This document shows positions 43,101 through 51,120 of a stretch of 64,000 nt of DNA, piece by piece (the stretch's first letter is position 1; every line of letters starts with the position of its first letter). The stretch comes from Cytophagales bacterium (GTDB lineage: Bacteria > Bacteroidota > Bacteroidia > Cytophagales > Cytophagaceae), in contig REBA01000016.1 of the NCBI GenBank assembly GCA_004294225.1, forward strand, positions 1 to 64,000, written 5' to 3'. A program made the position numbers and the translations under genes. The notes under the pieces were generated by a model that was given only the letters and a program-made list of their open reading frames with translations, made no database searches and had not been told where the DNA came from.

Positions 43101-44792
43101 AAAGAAAAAGTTTGTTTTCAATAGAACCTCTTTATCGTTTAAGCTAAGGTGAATAGGTTGTAGATTAGCTTTTTCTATATTACCAGAAATTTTCACTATG
43201 TTTTTTCCTTGTCTAAAATCAACGATTCCATTGGCATCAAAAATCAAATTACTGTCTTTGACTGATATTTCTCCGTCAAACAAATGGTCTTGTAATGTTG
43301 CATTGGTGTATATGTTAGAATATTGATATTGATTTAATTCTAATTTATAAATATTGGCATTTACTTTTACTAATGCATCTTCTATGCTTATTCCTTCTCC
43401 TTCTATTGTTCCATTTATTTTTATTTTTCCTAAATAACTTTCTTGTTCTATCAATTTACCAATATGAAATGACTCGCATTTCACTTTTCCTTTGTAATAA
43501 GCATGGTTGTGTTTTTTATCATCTAATTTGAAATTGATGTCAGTGATTAAATCTCCAAGTCCAGTTTCAAATACACCTGAGGCAACAAAATCATTGGCAA
43601 ATCCTGTAAATTTGCCCTTTCCAGTAATTTTGTTGAATTTTTGAAATTGCTTATAAGTGAAGTTATCACAGTATTGGAATAAATCTTTACTATCTATAAG
43701 CGATTCTTTAAAAGCAAAATCTATAAAAGTTTCCCTAATATTAGGTAGCCCTTTTATTTCTAATCTTCCTTTGAGAATAGAATTTTTGCCAAATCCGAAT
43801 TTTAGATTTCTAACACCGAAATTTCCCACTTTACCTTTAAATTTCCCCGAAATGATTGCATTTTCATAAAATGGTTTCAATTCTTGGTTGAAAAATGCTA
43901 GGTCTTGAGCATCTAAGCGTGTTTGTTCTAAGTCTAATGTTACATCAGTACTATCTACAAAATAAGCCAAGTTGGTAATATCAGAGAATGAAAAATTAAG
44001 GTACTTTTTCACATGACTGTTTCCAATATGGGCATCTAAGTTTTGGAATTCCATTTGATAACTTGTAATCAAATAATCTGTAGAAAGGCTATGGACTTTC
44101 AACCTCGTATGTGTTTCAATAGTATTGAGATTTCTAACATTTATTTTGAAAGTGTCGCCTAGAATAAAAAGATTCTGAACTTCACCATAGATACTGTCAA
44201 ATTCAAAGTGGTTATGATCAAAGTCTTTAATGGATGCTTGAACGACATCATTATAACTAAAATGCATATTGATTAAATTAATTTTAGGCACAAAAAACGG
44301 ATTGCCTTGAGTAGTATCAGTTTGGGTATCTAAAGAATCATTGCTAGATAGTGCGTCAATAAAATCGTTGATGTTTATATTGCCGTTTTCGTAGGCCACA
44401 AGATTAACTCCGCCATTTTCCAAATTGGCTTCTTCTATGTTTAATTCTCCTTTAAATAAATCTAGTGCTTTGAAATTGATGCTACAATTACCGATATAAA
44501 TCATCTTTACCCCTTTGGGGTCTTTCATTACCGCATCTAATAATTCTATATCACCAGCCCAATTGATACCTATATAGCCAATCGTTACTGGGAAGTGAAG
44601 CTTATTAGAAATATAGTCTGCTGCAAAACCAACTATTTTATTCTGAAAAAATGGTATTTGAATAATAATTGCAATGGAGCTTATAACTAAAAAAATAATA
44701 AATAAAATTCTCCATAAGCCCTCCATCAATGTTTTAAAAACATTGAATATTCCCTGAAATATTTTTAATATGATTAGCTTTGTGTTCTTCAA
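40143..44792 (-). CDS. tamB: TamB-like translocation and assembly module protein
   Basis: A very large envelope protein (1549 residues from TTG 44792; ATG 44726 would give 1527). One N-terminal membrane anchor (LFIIFLVISSIAIIIQIPFF) is followed by long repetitive beta-strand modules and a C-terminal TamB/DUF490 domain (about 1080-1480), with NPEVSRKYPALVQLNLTGNLL and the tail VLGGLAPENSFSG. TamB-type proteins bridge inner and outer membranes and move phospholipids and assist outer-membrane protein assembly. The C terminus has an Asn/Lys/Glu-rich tail. A TTG start is the only one before the ATG at codon 23; either is possible. It is divergent from tsaD with only 11 bases between the outermost start codons. 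Confidence 0.9.
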   Translation of the reverse strand: MKNTKLIILKIFQGIFNVFKTLMEGLWRILFIIFLVISSIAIIIQIPFFQNKIVGFAADYISNKLHFPVTIGYIGINWAGDIELLDAVMKDPKGVKMIYIGNCSINFKALDLFKGELNIEEANLENGGVNLVAYENGNININDFIDALSSNDSLDTQTDTTQGNPFFVPKINLINMHFSYNDVVQASIKDFDHNHFEFDSIYGEVQNLFILGDTFKINVRNLNTIETHTRLKVHSLSTDYLITSYQMEFQNLDAHIGNSHVKKYLNFSFSDITNLAYFVDSTDVTLDLEQTRLDAQDLAFFNQELKPFYENAIISGKFKGKVGNFGVRNLKFGFGKNSILKGRLEIKGLPNIRETFIDFAFKESLIDSKDLFQYCDNFTYKQFQKFNKITGKGKFTGFANDFVASGVFETGLGDLITDINFKLDDKKHNHAYYKGKVKCESFHIGKLIEQESYLGKIKINGTIEGEGISIEDALVKVNANIYKLELNQYQYSNIYTNATLQDHLFDGEISVKDSNLIFDANGIVDFRQGKNIVKISGNIEKANLQPIHLSLNDKEVLLKTNFFFDFTGLELDKINGRAGLTNTYLLYKGIKEIHFNSLEISTFKTQNNRTLNIISDIISLDAKGNFDFSTIISDAERIVKEYNMSLASNPWEQQLYYASKTHQYKLPYQLDFNIHAKNINEILSIYVPNLYLSSGFFIKGDYNSGHRHLFHLTSFIDTLYYNENELVKTEFELNTSKSETNPEVLASLYLNSKSQKFKSGIRTKNLYLEGNWKNDSIDFKSKIYQQDSEDYLNLQGDIKLSDRTQTLILKNSELKILDKIWNFEPQHKLFFTKTTIAFENLKLQNNNQYISLNGEMSDYPEHQTQLEIRNFDLNNLNSIIKHTKFEGKLNANLTLKNVFSGFNALGNIQLDTFFVDGFKIGNVMGATSYDFSSNTIKVGVEVVRDDIKIINIVGDINNSDDNKLNKLNLTATLLNAELEVLNPIMDGVLSNISGKATGEFNITGTTRDISIKGQAAIKKGKFKIPYLGTTYYFEDNIYLTENMIGFKKLKIKDKDGNIGIINGGLYHDNFNHFIVDIKGNVDDLKILDLNEKQNKMFYGEAISTGKFEIFGNFNELQINANATTKKGTKIFIPINSSASTEKQSYIRFVDKKNKDLIIKKADSVDESGLKMEFNLEITPNAYTEIIFDKRTGDIIRGHGNGNINLKIDTRGDFTMEGDYRFTEGWYNFTLAGLINKEFKIKANSSINWSGDPYSGIMDITAEYSQFVSMRPLLKDSTALKNPEVSRKYPALVQLNLTGNLLTPEIKMGINILRNPSFMNDIITAFKAKLQANEQELNRQVFSVLVLGGLAPENSFSGISNSANNISEMLSNQLSNWLSQVDEKLQVDVNLNSLDRNALNTFQMRLSYTMMDGRLRVSRDGSFRNVQNSSTTNLSNIAGEWTVEYLISADGRFRLKLFNRSNQNILLNSAGGSATGSAGFSILHTQNFNNLRELFTNKENKVADKLEKYIKDADNKNEGINEENQKQTDSSDVTSRNRQKGLDTLKSIAK
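44775..44782 (+). promoter_or_regulatory. Putative -7 box for tsaD
   Basis: TAGCTTTG matches TAnnTTTG and lies 21 bases before the tsaD ATG, inside the first codons of tamB on the other strand. Confidence 0.4.
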
Positions 44793-44803
44793 ATTATTTC
44801 AAA

Positions 44804-45829
44804 ATGGATATTGTTATTCTTGCTATTGAATCTTCTTGCGACGAAACTGCGGCCGCTGTTATTTGCAATGGCAAAATTCTCTCCAATATTGTAGCTACTC
44901 AAGAGATTCATATTAAATATGGTGGTGTTGTGCCAGAATTGGCATCTAGAGCTCACCAAAAAAATATTGTCTCTATAGTAAATCAAGCATTAGATAAAGC
45001 AAATATAACAAAAAATGAGCTAAATGCGGTAGCTTTTACACAAGGGCCAGGTTTGCTTGGTGCATTGTTGGTAGGGGTATCTTTTGCCAAAGCATTTGCT
45101 TGGGGTTTAGGTATTCCTTTTATAGCAGTTAATCATATGCAAGCCCATATTCTTGCTCATTTTATAGATGAGCCTAGCCCTAAATTCCCATTTATTTGCC
45201 TAACTGTTAGCGGAGGGCATACGCAGCTCGTGAAAGTAAATGACCATCTTGAAATGGAAATTATTGGCCAAACTAATGACGATGCAGTAGGGGAAGCATT
45301 TGACAAAACGGCTAAGATTTTAGGACTTTCTTACCCAGGAGGACCTTTGATTGATAAATATGCACAAGAAGGTAATCCTTTAGCTTTTAAGTTCCCTATA
45401 GTAGAAATGCCCAATCTTGATTTTTCTTTTAGTGGAATCAAAACGGCTTTTCTCTATTTTATTAAAGATAATATCAAAACGAACCCTGATTTTATTCAAG
45501 AAAACCTGAATGATATCTGTGCTTCTATACAATATACTTTAGTTCAGATCTTGTTGAAAAAAATCAGAAAGGCTTTAAAACAAACAGGTATCAATACTAT
45601 TGCTATTGCAGGAGGTGTATCTGCGAATAAGGGCTTGCGTAGCTCCTTAAAAAATACTGCCGAGATTGAAGGTTGGGACTTGTATATTCCTAAATTTGAG
45701 TATTGCACAGATAATGCTGCTATGATTGCGATTACTGCACATTATAAATATTTGAAAAAAGATTTTGCTACTTTAGAGACCACCCCAGATCCAAGAATGC
45801 AGTTTGCGGATATTTTAAATAAAAATTAA
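44804..45829 (+). CDS. tsaD: tRNA N6-adenosine threonylcarbamoyltransferase
   Basis: Catalytic subunit that transfers threonylcarbamoyl to A37 of tRNAs reading ANN codons. N-terminal ILAIESSCDETAAAV, metal-binding HMQAH with His111 and His115, CLTVSGGHTQLV and a C-terminal IAGGVSANKGLR / CTDNAAMIA pair are all present. The ATG at 44804 gives 341 residues, the family norm. smpB follows one base after the stop, so the two share a transcript. Confidence 0.97.
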   Translation: MDIVILAIESSCDETAAAVICNGKILSNIVATQEIHIKYGGVVPELASRAHQKNIVSIVNQALDKANITKNELNAVAFTQGPGLLGALLVGVSFAKAFAWGLGIPFIAVNHMQAHILAHFIDEPSPKFPFICLTVSGGHTQLVKVNDHLEMEIIGQTNDDAVGEAFDKTAKILGLSYPGGPLIDKYAQEGNPLAFKFPIVEMPNLDFSFSGIKTAFLYFIKDNIKTNPDFIQENLNDICASIQYTLVQILLKKIRKALKQTGINTIAIAGGVSANKGLRSSLKNTAEIEGWDLYIPKFEYCTDNAAMIAITAHYKYLKKDFATLETTPDPRMQFADILNKN

Positions 45830-45830
45830 G

Positions 45831-46289
45831 ATGACAAATAACTTAGCTAAAAATATTTCATTAAAGAATCGAAAAGCTTTTTATGAGTATGAGATTATAG
45901 ATACTTTCATAGCTGGATTAGTGCTTACAGGTACAGAAATTAAATCCATTAGAATGTCTCAAGTTCAGATGCAAGATGCCTATTGCTATTTTCATAATGG
46001 GGAATTGTGGGTCAAAGCACTTAGTATTTCTAAATATAAAGAAGGTACTCATTACAATCATGAACCCACGAGAGAAAGAAAATTGCTTCTTAGAAAACTT
46101 GAATTAAGAAAGATAGAGTCAAAATCAGAGGAACGAGGAATTACTATTATTATTACAAAAATTTTTATCAATGATAGAGGATTTGCAAAGGCAGAAATAG
46201 CTTTAGCTAGAGGGAAAAAGTTGCACGACAAGAGAAACAGTATCAAAGAAAAAGATGTAGCTAGAGAACTTCAAAAAATTAAATTCTAA
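45831..46289 (+). CDS. smpB: SsrA-binding protein SmpB
   Basis: A 152-residue RNA-binding protein that delivers tmRNA to stalled ribosomes. Signatures are NRKAFYEYEIIDTFIAGLVLTG (broken as N-RKAFYEYEI and DTFIAGLVL), GTEIKSIR, and the basic C-terminal tail ARGKKLHDKRNSIKEKD. The start ATG is one base after the tsaD stop. Length is normal. The tmRNA gene itself is not in the window. Confidence 0.96.
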   Translation: MTNNLAKNISLKNRKAFYEYEIIDTFIAGLVLTGTEIKSIRMSQVQMQDAYCYFHNGELWVKALSISKYKEGTHYNHEPTRERKLLLRKLELRKIESKSEERGITIIITKIFINDRGFAKAEIALARGKKLHDKRNSIKEKDVARELQKIKF

Positions 46290-46414
46290 AACACTTTCTA
46301 TATCTTAGAAATTTATTGCTCGATGTAATGGGAGTAATTTTTTTATAAAAATTGATTTTTCATGCTAACTATAATCTTATATTATTCGTTACAGCTTATA
46401 TAAATCTAATGTTT

Positions 46415-46579
46415 ATGGAAAATCAAATTAAAGCCAAAATCAACAATTCACAATTTACAGAAGCCATATTACAAGTTCGTCAAGAAAGAGAGAAAGAATA
46501 TTTTTTAGATGGAAATTTTGACTACTACAGCAAATCTAAATCTAAAAAATATAGAGCATCAAAGTATAGAGTTTCTTAA
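46415..46579 (+). CDS. Small hypothetical protein
   Basis: A 54-residue, highly charged protein (MENQIKAKINNSQ...), ending in a Lys/Ser/Tyr-rich tail (KSKSKKYRASKYRVS). No signal peptide or family is recognised. Starts at 46409 or further upstream are also possible; ATG 46415 is preferred because the upstream codons are hydrophobic and AT-rich leader sequence. A clear terminator follows at 46611-46641, which supports a real transcript ending here. Confidence 0.5.
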   Translation: MENQIKAKINNSQFTEAILQVRQEREKEYFLDGNFDYYSKSKSKKYRASKYRVS

Positions 46580-46610
46580 TAGTGGTTTAAATTATCAACA
46601 ATTTTAAATG

Positions 46611-46650
46611 AACACCTTGGGTTAAAGAAATCCAAGGTGTTCTTTGTTTT
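46611..46650 (+). terminator. Terminator after the small hypothetical gene
   Basis: A perfect 10-bp stem, AACACCTTGG (46611-46620) with CCAAGGTGTT (46632-46641), an 11-base loop, then CTTTGTTTT. Confidence 0.8.
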
Positions 46651-46737
46651 ATAGAATTTATAAAAAAATTTTTTTAGACTTATAATTTCATTAATCTTGT
46701 AAGATATTTAAAATCTAAATTATACACTTTTAATAAC

Positions 46738-48012
46738 ATGGCTTTAGGCAATACCTCTTCTTTTCAATCTTCTAATGATTCTAGTTCTAATAAATATTTC
46801 AGGCCATTTATTACTATTTTACTCACTTTTGCTGTGTGGGGTATTATGGGAGCAATGAATGATGTGCTTACTAATCATTTAAAAAAGGCATTTTCATTGA
46901 CAGAACTTCAATCTTCATTAGTTCAAAGTGCATTCTTTGCTGGATATTTCATAGCTGCGATACCTGCTGGAAAGCTGATGAATAAGATAGGATATAAGAA
47001 TGGAATATTAGTTGGGCTTGGATTATGCATTTTGGGAGCCTTGTTGTTTTTACCAGCTGCAGATTACAGAGTTTATGGGTTTTTCTTAGGTGCTTTATTG
47101 GTCATAGCTTTTGGTTGTACTTTTCTTGAAGTGGCTGCTAACCCTTACGTTACGGTATTAGGGAGCAAAGATTCAGCTGCAAGCCGATTGAATCTAGCAC
47201 AAGGAATGAATGGGTTTGCGAAAATGGCAGCAGCATATTTTGGTAGCATTTTGATATTAAGCGATAAAGAGTTATCCGTTGAGCAAATAAAGGCAATGTC
47301 TGCTGCTCAATTCCAAGCGTTCCAAATTGAAGCAGCCAACAGTGTAAAGGGTCCTTATATGGGTTTGGTGGCACTATTGATAGTATTTGCTATTGCTATC
47401 TATTTTTCTAATCTTCCAGAAGTTGCAGAAGAGGCAGACGAAGATGTATCTGGTAAAAGTTTCTTCGACTTCCCTCATTTGGTTTGGGGAGTAGTGGCAA
47501 TTTTTTTTTATGTAGGAGCTCAAGAAGCTGTGGCTGGAAAAGTAATTAATTATCTAGAATATCTCAAAATAGATAATCTAAACAAAGAGACCAAGGCACT
47601 TTGTTTAACCTTATTTTTGGGTATTTTTATGATAGGTAGGTTTATAGGAGCATTCTTAATGAGGAAAATAGATGCTGCCAAAATGTTAGTTTTCTTTGCA
47701 CTAAGTGCAGCTGTTTTATCTTTATTATGTGCTGTTTTAGATGGTTACATCGCTGTAGCTTGTTTGATTGGTATTGGATTTTTTAATTCAATACAGTTTC
47801 CAACTATTTTTGCTATGTCGCTAAGGAATCTAGGTAGTTATACTAAACAAGGTTCCACTTATTTGGTTATGGGTATTTGTGGTGCTGCTATTTTACCTGC
47901 TGTTATGGGGTCAATTGCTGACACTATAAACATCCAAGTGGCAATGTATGCACCTGTTATTTGCTATTTAGTTGTCGCTTATTTTGGTATTAAAGGGCAT
48001 AAAACCAAATAA
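46738..48012 (+). CDS. Sugar MFS transporter, FucP/GlcP type
   Basis: A 424-residue, 12-helix major facilitator of the fucose/glucose-galactose: H+ symporter group. Typical features are FAVWGIMGAMNDVLTNHLK in helix 1, SAFFAGYFIAAIPAGKLMNKIGYK, FGCTFLEVAANPYVTVLG in helix 4, and FFYVGAQEAVAGK in helix 7. It imports a hexose with protons; the exact sugar is not readable. A run of nine T residues lies at 47501-47509 inside the gene. It converges on the lipoprotein gene with a 3-base gap. Confidence 0.9.
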   Translation: MALGNTSSFQSSNDSSSNKYFRPFITILLTFAVWGIMGAMNDVLTNHLKKAFSLTELQSSLVQSAFFAGYFIAAIPAGKLMNKIGYKNGILVGLGLCILGALLFLPAADYRVYGFFLGALLVIAFGCTFLEVAANPYVTVLGSKDSAASRLNLAQGMNGFAKMAAAYFGSILILSDKELSVEQIKAMSAAQFQAFQIEAANSVKGPYMGLVALLIVFAIAIYFSNLPEVAEEADEDVSGKSFFDFPHLVWGVVAIFFYVGAQEAVAGKVINYLEYLKIDNLNKETKALCLTLFLGIFMIGRFIGAFLMRKIDAAKMLVFFALSAAVLSLLCAVLDGYIAVACLIGIGFFNSIQFPTIFAMSLRNLGSYTKQGSTYLVMGICGAAILPAVMGSIADTINIQVAMYAPVICYLVVAYFGIKGHKTK

Positions 48013-48015
48013 GTA

Positions 48016-48678
48016 TTATCGAACCCTAACTTCGGAAGTTACTACTTCATTACTGGTGTGAAGTTTCCTGTCTGTTATTCTAATTCTGAATCGGATAATA
48101 TCTGATGGGTTGAGTACTAGCACTTGACTCGCTAAATCGTCACTTTCTATATCAAAGTCTAGCTTAATTACATAATTAAAATTAACGTCCAATGGACCAG
48201 TATAGTTAGGGGGTGCTAGCCTTTGAAATCGATATGCGTTGATAGGAAAACAAGAGTTGTCTAATTTTACAAATTGACCATTGATTTTTTTATCTATTTC
48301 GATAAATAAATTATTATAGTTTGTATTACTTTCAATTTTGTAAAATTCGTTTTTATCCCATTCTTTACAGTTGAATTTCTGATTATCAGAAGGGTTATAA
48401 AATATTTTATTTCCGTTGAAATCTAATATTATTCTAGAATCTACCGTAGGAGCATCAGAGGGGTCTAAGCCTAAGTCGCCATCTCCATCTTTGAAGTTTA
48501 ATATAAATACAATAGAATCTCTAGAACTGTTAGAGTTTACATTAAAATATTTCTCAAATTTTACAAGTCTTATTTTAGGGATTATACTATAATCTGGTCT
48601 ATTGCAATTGCTTAATAAAGATATAATAAATATACCTGTCAAAAAAATAAAAAAAACACTTTTGATTTGTTTGTTCAT
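48016..48678 (-). CDS. Hypothetical lipoprotein
   Basis: A 220-residue protein with a lipoprotein signal (MNKQIKSVFFIFLTGIFII) and lipobox LSNC, lipidated at Cys25. The mature part contains FKDGDGDLGLDPSDAPT, a calcium-loop-like Asp/Gly segment, and beta-strand sequence, as in small Bacteroidota surface lipoproteins of unknown role. The frame opens at 48714, but ATG 48678 starts the signal peptide. It is divergent from the LuxE-like gene with 13 bases between the two start codons. Confidence 0.8.
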   Translation of the reverse strand: MNKQIKSVFFIFLTGIFIISLLSNCNRPDYSIIPKIRLVKFEKYFNVNSNSSRDSIVFILNFKDGDGDLGLDPSDAPTVDSRIILDFNGNKIFYNPSDNQKFNCKEWDKNEFYKIESNTNYNNLFIEIDKKINGQFVKLDNSCFPINAYRFQRLAPPNYTGPLDVNFNYVIKLDFDIESDDLASQVLVLNPSDIIRFRIRITDRKLHTSNEVVTSEVRVR

Positions 48679-48680
48679 TG

Positions 48681-48688
48681 TAAATTTG
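48681..48688 (+). promoter_or_regulatory. Putative -7 box for the LuxE-like gene
   Basis: TAAATTTG ends only 3 bases before the ATG at 48692, and TTTG at 48661-48664 could be the -33 element. If used, the transcript would start at or next to the start codon. Confidence 0.4.
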
Positions 48689-48691
48689 AGA

Positions 48692-49684
48692 ATGAGATTT
48701 ACATCTGAATTCAAAGATAAAGTATTTAAAGTAGATAAAAATAACTTTTCAGATTTTGCTTTAGAATTGTTTTATTTTCAAGCTAAAGAAATTCCCATTT
48801 TTAAGCATTATTTGGAGCTGGTTGGCTGTAGTGCTTCAAAGATAAAAAACATTGAAGAGATAAGGTTTTTACCGATTACCTTTTTTAGAAATAATATTAT
48901 ATCACTTTTTCCAGAAAATAACTTCTATTTCCAAAGTAGTGGAACTGGTGCTAATGGAAGAAGCAGGCATTATATAAAAGATTTAGATTACTATAAACTA
49001 AATTCAAAACTTATATTTGAATCATTTTATGGGAGTCTTAAAGATTATTACATTCTACCCTTACTGCCTTCTTATCAAGAGAATGAGCAATCCTCATTGC
49101 TTTATATGGTGGATGATTTTATGAAATATTCAAGCAATCAGCATTCTCAATATTTTCAAGTAAATGATTATTCGAGAATAGAAGAAATTATGATACATGC
49201 TTTTAAGAATCATAAAAAAGTGTTAATGATTGGTGTTACGTATGCACTTTTAGAATTAGCCCAGATAGTACAATGGAATTATCCAGAAATGATAGTGATG
49301 GAAACTGGTGGAATGAAAGGAAGGGGAGAAGAACTTACAAGAAATCAAGTGCATGAAATTTTAAAATCTAAATTTGGTATTGATCAGGTTCATTCTGAGT
49401 ATGGAATGACTGAGCTACGATCTCAAGCATATGCTTACAAGAATGGGCAATTTGTTACTCCTGAGTGGATGAGGGTGATGATACGTCAAATTAATGACCC
49501 ATATACATTTGCATCAAGAGGAATGTCTGGGGGAATAAATATTATAGATTTAGCCAATGTAGAAAGTTGTGCTTTTATTGAAACTCAAGATTTGGGTAGG
49601 CAAAATCCTGATAACACCTTCGAAGTGCTTGGTAGATTTGACACAAGCGAGTCCAGAGGCTGTAATTTATTGCACACAGTATAA
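48692..49684 (+). CDS. LuxE/acyl-protein synthetase-like protein
   Basis: A 330-residue member of the LuxE acyl-protein synthetase / PaaK-like superfamily that activates carboxylic acids as adenylates. Visible motifs are FQSSGTGANGRSRHY (nucleotide-binding Ser/Gly loop), METGGMKGRGEELTR and VHSEYGMTELRSQAY. It lacks signal peptide and membrane helices. Bacteroidota homologues have no settled substrate; an acyl transfer role in lipid or aryl-polyene metabolism is only a guess. The frame extends upstream to 48602, but ATG 48692 matches the family start. Promoter box is 48681-48688. Confidence 0.85.
   Translation: MRFTSEFKDKVFKVDKNNFSDFALELFYFQAKEIPIFKHYLELVGCSASKIKNIEEIRFLPITFFRNNIISLFPENNFYFQSSGTGANGRSRHYIKDLDYYKLNSKLIFESFYGSLKDYYILPLLPSYQENEQSSLLYMVDDFMKYSSNQHSQYFQVNDYSRIEEIMIHAFKNHKKVLMIGVTYALLELAQIVQWNYPEMIVMETGGMKGRGEELTRNQVHEILKSKFGIDQVHSEYGMTELRSQAYAYKNGQFVTPEWMRVMIRQINDPYTFASRGMSGGINIIDLANVESCAFIETQDLGRQNPDNTFEVLGRFDTSESRGCNLLHTV
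48712..48719 (-). promoter_or_regulatory. Putative -7 box for the divergent lipoprotein
   Basis: The minus strand reads TATCTTTG, identical to the ftsK box, 34 bases upstream of the lipoprotein ATG and inside the LuxE-like coding sequence. Confidence 0.4.
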
Positions 49685-49715
49685 AAAGATTTATAAAAAA
49701 CGTGTAAATATTTAT

Positions 49716-49751
49716 AAATAAATTTTTACCTGACAAATAAAAAATTTATTT
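49716..49751 (+). terminator. AT-only dyad after the LuxE-like gene
   Basis: AAATAAATTTTT (49716-49727) and AAAAATTTATTT (49740-49751) are perfect 12-base arms with a 12-base loop. The stem has no G or C, so terminator function is uncertain. Confidence 0.3.
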
Positions 49752-49783
49752 TTACAAATACTATTCTGATAAAAATCATTCTT

Positions 49784-49906
49784 ATGAAAAAAGCAATTAT
49801 CTTTTCTTCTTTTGTTGCAGTTCTATTAGCAACTTCATGTGCTCAACATAAAACTTGTCCCACTTATACTAAAGCACCTGTGAAATACATCAAAAACAGA
49901 GCTTAA
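49784..49906 (+). CDS. Tiny lipoprotein (40 residues)
   Basis: A 40-residue protein: MKKAIIFSSFVAVLLATSC, with lipobox ATSC and lipidated Cys19, then a mature peptide of about 22 residues (CAQHKTCPTYTKAP, then VKYIKNRA). The second cysteine follows a His-Lys-Thr stretch. I recall very short Bacteroidota lipoproteins of the same CPTY-containing type, of unknown function. It was too short for ordinary gene calling. It has its own AT-rich upstream region and converges on mltG. Confidence 0.75.
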   Translation: MKKAIIFSSFVAVLLATSCAQHKTCPTYTKAPVKYIKNRA

Positions 49907-49973
49907 TGCTTTTGTTTTTTAAAGGTATATTTAATAAAACTTATGCCTTTATTAGATAAAATGCATTTACTAA

Positions 49974-51032
49974 TCATTTGATATTTTTTTTATTCAAAGC
50001 CTTTCTATATCTGATGGCTTTCTTTTTATGTTCAAAAAATGTTTCACTGTAAACATGTGTTCCTGAAAAATCTTCATTAGCACAAAAGAAAATGTAATCG
50101 TGTTCAGTATAATTAACCACTGCATCTAAAGCTGATAGATTTAATACACCTATTGGCCCAGGAGGAAGCCCTTTCTTTCTATAAGTATTGTAGTGGGAGT
50201 TTGATTGCGTATGTTTTTGATAAATACGATGCATTGAAAAATCTCCTTTGGCAAATACTAGTGTAGGGTCTGATTCCAGACGCATTCCTCTTTTTAATCT
50301 ATTGATATATACTCCTGCGATTAAAGGCATTTCATTGATGTTTTTTGTTTCAGCAAATACAATGCTTGAAAGTATTGTTGCTTCAATTGGGTTTAGCTTA
50401 CTATTAGCTATTCCGTCTTGTCGAGAGCTTGTCCAATATTCGTCAAAATTAGATTTGATAATTTCAATCACTTCATATGAGTTAGTTTTTTTGGGGATAC
50501 TCGTCTTTAATGGAAGGAATAGAGCATAAACGGATTCCTTAGTTAATTCTAGTCGGCTTAGAAATGAGCTATCATTTAAGGCTTTGTAAAAATCTATGAA
50601 ACTTAAATTTGTTTTTTTGCAAAGGTCTTTGACGATGTTTGATCTGTTTCTGTAGGATTTTATATCGTGTTTTAGATAGGGTTTAGGGCTTTGGTTTTCA
50701 ATACTAGAAATCAATCTTAGATTTCCCCAGTTTTTGTTTAGAGTATATAACCCTGGTTTAATTTTTTTTAGATTTAAAACTTTTGCTGTCCAAGCGAAGG
50801 TAAAACTAACCTTAATAAGATCATTTTTATTAAGATGCTCAATGAGCGATTCTGTAGTATAAGTTTTAGGTATAGCTAGATAGTACTTGTTAGATTTTAT
50901 ATTTAGGTTTTGAGCAAATCCAATAAAATATATAGCAATTAAGCAGATTGAAATTCCAAAGAAAAGATATATACGTGGTAGAAATTTTTTATTTGAACCA
51001 GTTACTTTGCTTGTGCGAGATTTCTTTGCCAT
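49974..51032 (-). CDS. mltG: Endolytic transglycosylase MltG (YceG-like)
   Basis: A 352-residue, single-anchor enzyme (membrane helix about residues 20-40) that cleaves nascent glycan strands and so limits peptidoglycan chain length. The LysM-like part is followed by the catalytic domain with SIVFAETKNINEM (Glu228 as the general acid), GVYINRLKRGMRLESDPT and YNTYRKKGLPPGPI. The order and length match the family. Start ATG 51032. A very long inverted-repeat terminator lies between it and the symporter gene upstream. Confidence 0.95.
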   Translation of the reverse strand: MAKKSRTSKVTGSNKKFLPRIYLFFGISICLIAIYFIGFAQNLNIKSNKYYLAIPKTYTTESLIEHLNKNDLIKVSFTFAWTAKVLNLKKIKPGLYTLNKNWGNLRLISSIENQSPKPYLKHDIKSYRNRSNIVKDLCKKTNLSFIDFYKALNDSSFLSRLELTKESVYALFLPLKTSIPKKTNSYEVIEIIKSNFDEYWTSSRQDGIANSKLNPIEATILSSIVFAETKNINEMPLIAGVYINRLKRGMRLESDPTLVFAKGDFSMHRIYQKHTQSNSHYNTYRKKGLPPGPIGVLNLSALDAVVNYTEHDYIFFCANEDFSGTHVYSETFFEHKKKAIRYRKALNKKNIK

Positions 51033-51060
51033 TTAAGTTAAAAATGCCATTAAATGTTCT

Positions 51061-51114
51061 ATAATAAAAAAGTGCTTAGTAAATAGGGATATTTACTAAG
51101 CACTTTTTTATTAT
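51061..51114. terminator. Very long perfect terminator hairpin
   Basis: A perfect 24-bp stem, 51061-51084 with 51091-51114, encloses a 6-base loop (AGGGAT). A run on the left and T run on the right make it usable in both directions. It sits directly past the symporter stop (51121) and upstream of mltG. Confidence 0.85.
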
Positions 51115-51120
51115 AGTGTT

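Noticed and set aside
40810-43869. Plus-strand open frames opposite tamB
   Set aside because: Antisense shadows of the large tamB gene; low complexity hydrophobic sequence, no start context.
47501-47509. Run of nine T residues inside the FucP-type transporter gene
   Set aside because: Slippage could alter the frame, but the gene is intact, the run encodes a normal Ile-Phe-Phe membrane stretch, and similar runs are common in this AT-rich sequence.
48602-48691. Upstream extension of the LuxE-like reading frame
   Set aside because: It is antisense to the lipoprotein signal peptide; the family N terminus fits ATG 48692.
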